A DNA stretch of 25,992 nt from the NCBI GenBank assembly GCA_964387585.1, contig CAYLWW010000009.1, forward strand, positions 1 to 25,992. The letters are read 5' to 3'. The stretch's first letter is position 1; each line of letters begins with the position of its first letter. Shown here one piece after another: positions 7,431 through 14,165 of this stretch. The DNA is from CAYLWW01 sp964387585 (GTDB lineage Bacteria; Pseudomonadota; Alphaproteobacteria; Rickettsiales; Midichloriaceae). Both the position numbers and the translations under genes were made by a program. The notes beneath the pieces were generated by a model. It was not told the DNA's origin and did not search any database. It was given only the letters and a program-made list of their open reading frames with translations.

Positions 7431-8765
7431 ATGCTTAGCAATATTAGTAATATAATAAATGAAATAGATTTAATGCCTAATGAGATAATCATAGGAAAAG
7501 TTGTTTCTGTTCGTGGATTATTGATTGAAGCAAGTGGATTAGATAAAAGCACCAGTATCGGATCGCGTTGTAAAATTTTTACTAGAAAAAAAGAAGAAAT
7601 TTTAGCCGAAGTAATTGGTATGAAAGATGAAGTTACATTATTAATGCCTTTTCATAACACTTCAGGAATAGGATATGGGTGTGAAATAGTTGTAATGGCA
7701 AGTGACCAATCTGTATATCCTGGACTATCATGGTTAGGAAGAGTAGTAAATGCATTTGGCGAACCTATAGATAATAAAGGTCCATTAATTAAAGGTTCTC
7801 AAGCATATCATTTACACAATACTCCGCCTCCAGCCCATTTACGTAAGAGAGTAGGAGAGAAAATCAATATGGGCATACGTGCCATTAACTCCTTTTTAAG
7901 CTGTTGTAGGGGGCAGCGTATGGGCATATTTTCTGGCTCAGGAGTTGGTAAATCAATGATGATGGCTATGATAACAAAATTTGCAGCTACTGATATAAAG
8001 ATAATAGGATTGATTGGAGAAAGGGGTAGAGAAGTACAGGAGTTTATTGAAGATTATTTAGGTAGTGAGGGGTTATCTAAAGCTATAGTGGTAGTAGCTA
8101 CTTCGGATGAATCAGCTTTAACCCGTAGGCAAGCAGCATATTTAACTTTGACGTTAGGAGAGTATTATAGAGATATGGGAATGGAGGTTTTATGCATGAT
8201 TGATAGTGTTACTAGATTTGCTACTGCTCAAAGAGAAATTGGATTAGCTGCGGGAGAACCTCCTACAACTAGAGGTTATACTCCTAGTGTATTTAGTGAA
8301 CTACCTAAGTTACTTGAAAGAGCAGGACCTGGAACTATTAATCAAGGGTCGATTACTGGCTTGTTTACGGTATTAGTAGAAGGAGATGATCATAACGAAC
8401 CTATAGCTGATACAGTAAGAGGTATATTGGACGGGCATATAGTATTGGATCGTAATATCGCTAGTAGAGGAATTTACCCAGCAATAGATGTATTAAAGAG
8501 CATATCTAGAACTATGCCACGCTGTAATTCTGAGAATGAAAATAATATAATAAATAAAGCACGTAACATTATAGCAACATATAATGATATGGCTGATATG
8601 ATACGTATTGGAGCTTATAAAAAAGGATCAGATAATTCTATTGATGAAGCAATAAAATATATAGATGCGATAAATAACTTTATTTCTCAACGAGCTGAAG
8701 AATATGAAAGTTTAGAATCATCTTATGAAAAGCTTGCTAAGGCTATTAATATGAATAACTCTTAA
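7431..8765 (+). CDS. fliI: Flagellar type III export ATPase FliI
   Basis: A 444-residue P-loop ATPase of the FliI/YscN family, related to the F1 ATP synthase beta subunit. It drives unfolding and export of flagellar substrates through the flagellar type III apparatus. Walker A is G169-SGVGKS (to S175). The type III ATPase signature PPPAHLRKRVGEKINMGIRA precedes it, followed by the VQEFIEDYLG segment typical of the family, the Walker B region VLCMIDSVTRFA and the conserved GEPPTTRGYTPSVF and GSITGLFTVLVEGDD segments. Length matches FliI. FliI and virulence SctN ATPases are similar; probable fliJ on the same strand and the lack of injectisome genes favour FliI. The ATG lies 40 bp after the tlc terminator, and rpiB follows after 38 bp. 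No Shine-Dalgarno site is evident. Confidence 0.9.
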   Translation: MLSNISNIINEIDLMPNEIIIGKVVSVRGLLIEASGLDKSTSIGSRCKIFTRKKEEILAEVIGMKDEVTLLMPFHNTSGIGYGCEIVVMASDQSVYPGLSWLGRVVNAFGEPIDNKGPLIKGSQAYHLHNTPPPAHLRKRVGEKINMGIRAINSFLSCCRGQRMGIFSGSGVGKSMMMAMITKFAATDIKIIGLIGERGREVQEFIEDYLGSEGLSKAIVVVATSDESALTRRQAAYLTLTLGEYYRDMGMEVLCMIDSVTRFATAQREIGLAAGEPPTTRGYTPSVFSELPKLLERAGPGTINQGSITGLFTVLVEGDDHNEPIADTVRGILDGHIVLDRNIASRGIYPAIDVLKSISRTMPRCNSENENNIINKARNIIATYNDMADMIRIGAYKKGSDNSIDEAIKYIDAINNFISQRAEEYESLESSYEKLAKAINMNNS

Positions 8766-8803
8766 TGATGCTGGACTAAATTAGCTTATAAATTATAAAT
8801 ATT

Positions 8804-9322
8804 ATGTCTAATAATGAAAAAATTATATTATTAGCTTCAGATCATGCTGGGCTTCAATTAAAGCAACAAATTATAAAAAAATATAAAGATACACATAGTA
8901 GCTTATTGGATTTGGGTGTGGAAAATGATCATAAACCATCTGATTATCCTGATTATGCTAAAGCATTAGTTAAAGCACTAAAAATGGAATATCAAAAACA
9001 AAGCCAAAACCAATCTATTGAAAATAATAAAAATTATTTTTATAGTGATAATATATTTGGAATATTGATTTGCGGTAGTGGAGTAGGGATAAGCATAGTA
9101 GCGAATCGTTATTATTGGATAAGAGCTGCTTTATGTCATTCAATTGAGTATGCTAAAGTTGCTCGTTTACATAATGATGCTAATGTTTTAGTATTAGGTG
9201 CGAGATATATAAGCTATAATAAAGCAATATCTATATCAAATACTTTTATTAATACAAAATTTTCTCATTTAGAAAAGCATAAATCTCGAATAGCAAAAAT
9301 TAATAATTTAGATTTAGCTTAA
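8804..9322 (+). CDS. rpiB: Ribose-5-phosphate isomerase B (RpiB)
   Basis: A 172-residue enzyme of the RpiB/LacA family, interconverting ribose 5-phosphate and ribulose 5-phosphate in the non-oxidative pentose phosphate pathway. Motifs: LLASDHAG (residues 9-16), YPDYA, the catalytic-cysteine loop ICGSGVGISI with C90 (equivalent to E. coli C66), ANRYYWIRAALC, and HNDANVLVLGAR with the family's conserved Asn. RpiB proteins are usually about 145-150 residues. Here roughly 23 extra polar residues (about 58-80, Gln/Asn/Lys-rich) are inserted just before the beta strand leading to the catalytic Cys. All core motifs remain, so the enzyme is probably active. The gene follows fliI by 38 bp. Confidence 0.94.
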   Translation: MSNNEKIILLASDHAGLQLKQQIIKKYKDTHSSLLDLGVENDHKPSDYPDYAKALVKALKMEYQKQSQNQSIENNKNYFYSDNIFGILICGSGVGISIVANRYYWIRAALCHSIEYAKVARLHNDANVLVLGARYISYNKAISISNTFINTKFSHLEKHKSRIAKINNLDLA

Positions 9323-9793
9323 TAGTGATTAAAGCTTAAGTTTTATATTAAATATATCTATATTCAGCTGCATACTTCTATAAACAAAGATTTACTATGT
9401 TATTTTTAGCCCATATAAAACATTGTAGTAATAATTTTTTTAATAAGCTTTTTATAATTAAAATATAATTTTTGATTGAGATTAGACGAATAAATTGTTA
9501 TTATCTGTAGGATGAAGTTTTATTTGCGGCATAATGCATAAACTCTATTAAGAAACAATAGCTTATTTTATTTTCACTAACTTTTTATTATTTAGGAATT
9601 TAAAATAAAGTTTTATGATTATAGTGATAAATTTTTAGATTATATACTTATGCATAACTTATGCTAAAATTTCATATTGTCATATATCTTTTATATGTTA
9701 AATCAAATAAATTTTTATAAAGCAAACAATACTAAATTTACTTAATAAGAAAAGTAATAAAAAGTAAATTTAAATAATTAAAGTAAATTCAAA
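9323..9793. other. Intergenic region upstream of ftsZ
   Basis: A 471-bp AT-rich gap with no credible coding frame. It should contain the ftsZ promoter; a weak candidate is TTGCGG (9524-9529) with TATTAA (9546-9551) at 16-nt spacing. The direct repeat ACTTATGC occurs twice about 9646-9664. The last 60 bp carry three copies of an AAGTAAATTYA motif, listed separately. No structured RNA is obvious, and I see no CtrA-type TTAA-N7-TTAA site that I would defend. Confidence 0.4.
9733..9791. repeat. Three AAGTAAATTYA motifs just before ftsZ
   Basis: TAAATTTACTT (9733-9743) and AAGTAAATTTA (9762-9772) are perfect 11-bp inverted arms separated by 18 nt. A third, direct copy, AAGTAAATTCA (9781-9791), ends 2 bp before the ftsZ ATG. 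The arms could form a leader hairpin, or the three copies could be binding sites for a regulator. The sequence is AT-rich, which raises the chance of coincidence. Confidence 0.45.
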
Positions 9794-11260
9794 ATGAGTT
9801 TAAAAATTAGTCTCCCTGATCATACTGAATTAAAACCTAGAATAGTAATAATAGGGGTAGGTGGTGCAGGTAGTAATGCTGTAAATAATATGATTGAAGC
9901 TAAAGTTGAGGGTGTTGATTTCTGGGTTGCTAATACTGATGCTCAAGCTTTGAAAAATTCTACAGCAGCGAATAAAATTCAATTAGGCATAGCTTCTACG
10001 AAAGGTTTAGGTGCTGGCTCTAACCCAGAAGTTGGAAAGATAGCTGCGCAAGAATCGATTGAACAGATTAGCAATGCTTTAGATGGTTGCCATATGTTGT
10101 TTATTACAGCAGGTATGGGAGGTGGAACAGGCACTGGGGGAGCTCCGATAATTTCAGCTATAGCTAAAGAAAGGGGGATATTAACTGTTGGAGTAGTAAC
10201 AAAGCCTTTTCATTTTGAAGGTTCTAGAAGAATGGCTATAGCAGAACTAGGGCTAGAGGAATTATCTAGATATGTTGATACATTAATTGTTATTCCTAAC
10301 CAAAATTTATTTAGAATTGCTAATGAAAAAACCACTTTTGCTGATGCTTTTAAAAAAGCTGATGAGGTATTACGTTCAGGAGTCACAAGTATCACTGATT
10401 TAATAATTATGCCTGGCCTAATTAACTTAGATTTTGCTGATATTAAGACCGTAATGAGTGAAATGGGTAAAGCGATGATGGGCACGGGAGAAGCTGAAGG
10501 AGATGATAGAGCTATAAGCGCTGCTGAAGCTGCTATATCTAACCCTATATTAGATAATGCTTCTATGAAAGGGGCTAGGGGGGTGTTGATTAATATTACT
10601 GGTGGTAGTGACATGACATTGTTTGAAGTTGATGCTGCTGCTAACAGGATTAAACAAGAAGTGGATGCTAATGCAAATATAATATTTGGTTCAGCTTTTA
10701 ATGAGAATTTATCAGGTAAGATGAGGGTTTCAGTAGTCGCTACGGGTATAGACTTACATTCTATGCCTAATAGAAATCCTCTTCCTAATATTAAAGTAAA
10801 AGAAGATCTACAGACAATAGATAGTAGTAAACAAGAAAATAATGAGTATTTAAATACACCCCATACAGCTCAAAATGTATTAGCTAACAGTGAAACACAA
10901 GAATCGGTAAGTGATAATCCTATAAACTATATATCTAATAGTTTTTCTTCAATTTCAACTAATAAAAGCTTTTTTATTCCTCCTAAACCTTTGGAATCAG
11001 ATGAGTATTCAGCAAATAGTAGTGGTAATGCTAGCAATATACCTAATGATAAGTTAGTGAATTCTTCTTCTGCTTCTGTAGTTACTGATTCAAATTCTTC
11101 TGATACAGAAAATCTTAATCCAGAACAAGCAGCAAAGGGACTATTTAGTAAAGTAAGTGCTAGTTTTAGTAAAGTAAATATTAATGAAGTCAATTTGGAT
11201 TTAAAGCATAAACGTGATATTTTTGATATTCCTGCTTTCTTACGTAAAAATAAAAATTAG
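9794..11260 (+). CDS. ftsZ: Cell division protein FtsZ
   Basis: The 488-residue tubulin-like GTPase that polymerises into the cytokinetic ring. The nucleotide-binding G-box is GVGGAGSNAVNN (21-32), the tubulin signature GMGGGTGTGGAP lies at 107-118, and the T7 synergy loop NLDFADIK lies at 211-218, completing the GTPase site of the neighbouring subunit. The globular core ends near residue 325. A Ser/Asn-rich disordered linker of about 150 residues follows, and then the conserved C-terminal peptide DIPAFLRKNKN, the alphaproteobacterial form that binds FtsA and other partners. The gene is separate from any ftsQ-ftsA cluster and is followed after 75 bp by lpxK. No Shine-Dalgarno site precedes the ATG. 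Confidence 0.98.
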   Translation: MSLKISLPDHTELKPRIVIIGVGGAGSNAVNNMIEAKVEGVDFWVANTDAQALKNSTAANKIQLGIASTKGLGAGSNPEVGKIAAQESIEQISNALDGCHMLFITAGMGGGTGTGGAPIISAIAKERGILTVGVVTKPFHFEGSRRMAIAELGLEELSRYVDTLIVIPNQNLFRIANEKTTFADAFKKADEVLRSGVTSITDLIIMPGLINLDFADIKTVMSEMGKAMMGTGEAEGDDRAISAAEAAISNPILDNASMKGARGVLINITGGSDMTLFEVDAAANRIKQEVDANANIIFGSAFNENLSGKMRVSVVATGIDLHSMPNRNPLPNIKVKEDLQTIDSSKQENNEYLNTPHTAQNVLANSETQESVSDNPINYISNSFSSISTNKSFFIPPKPLESDEYSANSSGNASNIPNDKLVNSSSASVVTDSNSSDTENLNPEQAAKGLFSKVSASFSKVNINEVNLDLKHKRDIFDIPAFLRKNKN

Positions 11261-11335
11261 ATTTTTGAGTTAAGTTGTTGCATTTAAAAGTATTTGATAA
11301 AAGCTATAACGTATAGGAAATGATCTAATTATTGC

Positions 11336-12412
11336 ATGAAATATAATAATATACGTAGTAAAATAGAGTATTTTATTACTAATATCTTTTGGGTAAATAG
11401 AACTATTGTTCACTTTTTTCTTTTACCTTTATCTTTTTTATATTTGATAGCTCTTTCTTTTTATAAATTGCTTCACAAAGAAAAACGTTTAATATCAGGC
11501 TGTAAAGTTATTTGTGTTGGTAACATTACTGTAGGTGGTAATGGTAAAACACCCATAGCTATATCAATAGCTGAATTCTTTATCAATTCAGGCAAGAGCC
11601 CAAAAGAAATAGCTTTTATTAGTAAAGGTTATAATGGCACTATAACTGCTGATAAAGACAATGTTATTAAGGTAGATTTAAATGAACATAATGCAGAGCA
11701 AGTGGGTGATGAAGCATTATTATTAGCAGCTTTAGCTCCTACATATATTTCTCATAGTCGTTATAAAGCTTTAGAATATGCCCATTCGATGGGAAGTAAA
11801 ATTGCTATTATAGATGACGGTTTTCAAGATCACTCTATTAATAAAGATCACTCTATTATAGTAATAAATTCAAGTATTGGATTAGGCAATAACCTAACTT
11901 TGCCTATTGGGCCTTTGCGTGAGAGTATTCATAATGCATTAATCAAAGCTAATTCAATAATTTTTTTAGAAAATGGTAATAATAATCCGAATAATAATTG
12001 CAATTTAACAAGTAAAAATGAAATAATACGCGCTATTAAAAAGTTAAATTTGATAGATAAAATTAATATACTAGATGCTAAGATTATAGTATCTAATAAG
12101 CAAGAAATAGAAGATTTAGCAATAAGCAGTAGGGCTGTTATTGGCTTAGTAAGTATTGCTTATCCTGATAAATTTATTAATACAGCTAAAAATTCAGGGA
12201 TAAAATTTATGGCAATTTATAAATTTCCTGATCATTGGAATTATAGTGTATCTGAATTAGATAAAATTTACTTTTCAGCTAGAAAGAATAAAGCTATAGT
12301 TTTGACTACTGCTAAAGATTTTGTAAAAATTCCTGATAAGTATCATAGTAACACTGTTAAGTTAGATATTGAAGCAAAGGTTGATTTGCGATTTTTATCT
12401 TCTTATTTATAA
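11336..12412 (+). CDS. lpxK: Tetraacyldisaccharide 4'-kinase (LpxK)
   Basis: A 358-residue membrane-associated kinase that phosphorylates the 4' position of the lipid A precursor, giving lipid IVA. The N-terminal hydrophobic helix (about 23-45) anchors it to the inner membrane. The P-loop region is VGNITVGGNGKTP (61-73). Further family motifs are VGDEALLLA, the IIDDGFQDH segment with the catalytic Asp-Asp, LPIGPLRE, and the C-terminal TTAKDFVK. Length is close to the usual 320-350. It indicates that the organism makes at least a lipid A core and fits the LptM-like lipoprotein upstream. It follows ftsZ by 75 bp and is probably cotranscribed with it. Confidence 0.94.
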   Translation: MKYNNIRSKIEYFITNIFWVNRTIVHFFLLPLSFLYLIALSFYKLLHKEKRLISGCKVICVGNITVGGNGKTPIAISIAEFFINSGKSPKEIAFISKGYNGTITADKDNVIKVDLNEHNAEQVGDEALLLAALAPTYISHSRYKALEYAHSMGSKIAIIDDGFQDHSINKDHSIIVINSSIGLGNNLTLPIGPLRESIHNALIKANSIIFLENGNNNPNNNCNLTSKNEIIRAIKKLNLIDKINILDAKIIVSNKQEIEDLAISSRAVIGLVSIAYPDKFINTAKNSGIKFMAIYKFPDHWNYSVSELDKIYFSARKNKAIVLTTAKDFVKIPDKYHSNTVKLDIEAKVDLRFLSSYL

Positions 12413-12443
12413 AAGAGATTATTATATCATTTTTATATAACAA

Positions 12444-12472
12444 TTGATTTGTTTCTATTATCGATATATATC
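12444..12472 (+). promoter_or_regulatory. Candidate metG promoter
   Basis: TTGATT (12444-12449), a 17-nt spacer and TATATC (12467-12472) fit a sigma70-type promoter. Transcription would start near 12479, exactly at the first leader hairpin. The -10 box lies within an 18-bp palindrome. Confidence 0.5.
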
Positions 12473-12476
12473 GATA
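12459..12476. promoter_or_regulatory. 18-bp perfect palindrome over the metG -10 box
   Basis: TATCGATATATATCGATA is self-complementary over 18 bp (9+9). It overlaps the predicted -10 hexamer of metG, the position of a classic repressor operator. It could also be a chance AT-rich palindrome, but the two ATCGAT cores make it stand out from the surrounding sequence. Confidence 0.4.
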
Positions 12477-12479
12477 TAT

Positions 12480-12611
12480 GCCTCTTGATAATGAAGAGGT
12501 TGTAAGTAGCAGTAAAAAACTGCAAATCCCTCTATAAGTGATAAATAAAGTACTAAAAGTACTAAACCTTTATTTATCAGAGGTATATACATATGAAATT
12601 ATAAAACATAC
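12480..12611 (+). ncRNA. Structured metG 5' leader, possible RNA switch
   Basis: The leader holds consecutive hairpins: CCTCTT/AAGAGG (12481-12486, 12494-12499), GCAGT-AAAAA-ACTGC (12509-12523), and a long stem TGATAAATAAAG/CTTTATTTATCA (12539-12550, 12568-12579) extended by CCTC/GAGG (12529-12532, 12580-12583). In addition CCTCTTGATAA (12481-12491) can pair with TTATCAGAGG (12574-12583) with one bulged T, and AGAGG (12495-12499) with CCTCT (12529-12533). This gives an alternative fold exclusive of the first. The last 28 nt before the metG ATG are unstructured and contain a three-codon ATG-AAA-TTA-TAA. It matches no T-box or S-box features that I know, and could equally be a palindromic repeat element. 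Confidence 0.5.
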
Positions 12612-14132
12612 ATGACTTTTCCTTATTATTATATTACTACCCCTATATACTATGTTAATGATTCACCTCATATAGGGCATGCTTATACAACTTTAGCGTG
12701 TGATGTGATTGCGCGGTTTAAAAGATTAGACGGGTATAGAGTAAAATTTCTTACTGGAACGGATGAGCATGGTCAAAAAATTGAGCAATCTGCTAGAAAA
12801 GCTAATATTGAGCCTAAAATTTTTGTTGATCAGCTATCATTAAGTTTTAAGAATTTATTAGAGGTAATGAATTTTAGCAATGATGATTTTATCCGTACTA
12901 CTGAAGAGAGACACGTGAAGTTTGTGGAAGGGATTTGGGAGCAAATGATGGATTCGGATAATATATATTTGGGTAAGTATTCTGGGTGGTATGCTATACG
13001 AGATGAAGCGTTTTATTCTGAACAAGATATTATAGATGGTAAAGCTCCAACTGGTGCGGAAGTGAAGTGGGTTGAGGAAGAGAGTTATTTTTTTCGTCTT
13101 TCTCAGTGGCAAGAAAAATTATTAAAATTTTATGAAGATAACCCAGATTTCATAGCTCCTGAATCTAGGCGTAATGAAGTTATATCATTTGTAAAAAATG
13201 GGTTAAAAGATATTTCTATATCACGTACTTCTTTTAGTTGGGGTATTAAAGTTCCTAATGATCCTAAACACGTTATTTATGTTTGGTTAGATGCATTATT
13301 TAACTATTTATCATCTTTGTCTAATAATATAGAGGATAAAAATAACTATTGGCCTTGTGATTTACATGTAATAGGTAAAGATATACTACATTTTCATGCA
13401 GTATATTGGCCAGCCTTTTTGATGTCGATTGGAGAAGCTCCACCTAAGCGAATATTTGCTCACGGTTGGTGGACTAATGAAGGAGAAAAAATATCAAAAT
13501 CTTTAGGTAATGTTATTGATCCAATAAAGTTAGTGAGAGAAGTAGGAGTAGATTATGTTCGTTATTTTTTATTAAGAGAGATACCTTTTGGTAATGATGG
13601 TAATTACGCACAGAATAATCTTATATCTCGTGTTAATGCTGAATTAGTTAATAATATAGGTAATTTGGTAAATAGGGTGTTAAAAATTATATATAGAGAT
13701 TGTGATGGAAAAATACCTACTCCAAATGAATTTTCTGAAGAAGATAATAAAATCCTACAAAATTCTTATAAGATAGTAGATAAAGTTAGAAGTGAAATTA
13801 ATAAACAAGAATTACATAAAGCATTAGCATCTATAATATCTTTAGGTGAAATGGCGAACGGCTACATAGATAAGCAAGCTCCATGGCGTTTAATAGGTAA
13901 AGATGTAGATAGATTATCTACTATACTTTATAGTCTAGTAGAGTGTATAAGAATAATAGGTATTTTATTACAAGCATTTATTCCTGTTAGTGCTAAAAAT
14001 ATCTTATTTAACTTAGGTATAAAACAAAATTTAGTGGAAGAGGGCATACCTTTAAGCTATGCTGAAAGTAAGCACTCTATAGCATCAGGTCAGCTAATTC
14101 CAGAACCTAAAGCTTTATTTTCCAAGTTATAA
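12612..14132 (+). CDS. metG: Methionine-tRNA ligase (MetG)
   Basis: A 506-residue class I aminoacyl-tRNA synthetase that charges tRNA-Met for initiation and elongation. The HIGH motif is exact (residues 20-23, in SPHIGHAYTT), and the KMSKS loop is K293-ISKS (to 297), with Met replaced by Ile. The catalytic domain includes FLTGTDEHGQKI and WYAIRDEAFYSE. The C-terminal helical anticodon domain contains NNIGNLVNRV and the QAPWRL motif typical of MetG. It ends without the extra C-terminal tRNA-binding domain found in some MetRS, a normal short form. It is preceded by a structured leader and followed after 21 bp by alaS, so the two form an operon. Confidence 0.97.
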   Translation: MTFPYYYITTPIYYVNDSPHIGHAYTTLACDVIARFKRLDGYRVKFLTGTDEHGQKIEQSARKANIEPKIFVDQLSLSFKNLLEVMNFSNDDFIRTTEERHVKFVEGIWEQMMDSDNIYLGKYSGWYAIRDEAFYSEQDIIDGKAPTGAEVKWVEEESYFFRLSQWQEKLLKFYEDNPDFIAPESRRNEVISFVKNGLKDISISRTSFSWGIKVPNDPKHVIYVWLDALFNYLSSLSNNIEDKNNYWPCDLHVIGKDILHFHAVYWPAFLMSIGEAPPKRIFAHGWWTNEGEKISKSLGNVIDPIKLVREVGVDYVRYFLLREIPFGNDGNYAQNNLISRVNAELVNNIGNLVNRVLKIIYRDCDGKIPTPNEFSEEDNKILQNSYKIVDKVRSEINKQELHKALASIISLGEMANGYIDKQAPWRLIGKDVDRLSTILYSLVECIRIIGILLQAFIPVSAKNILFNLGIKQNLVEEGIPLSYAESKHSIASGQLIPEPKALFSKL

Positions 14133-14165
14133 ATAATAAAAATAATATTTTAAGTGCATAAAGCT

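Noticed and set aside
10210..10614. 134-codon minus-strand frame inside ftsZ
   Set aside because: Antisense shadow of the conserved FtsZ GTPase core; no family resemblance.
12480..12611. T-box or S-box (SAM) riboswitch before metG
   Set aside because: The T-box TGGNACCGCG motif and the S-box core are absent, and there is no T-tract terminator after the final stem.
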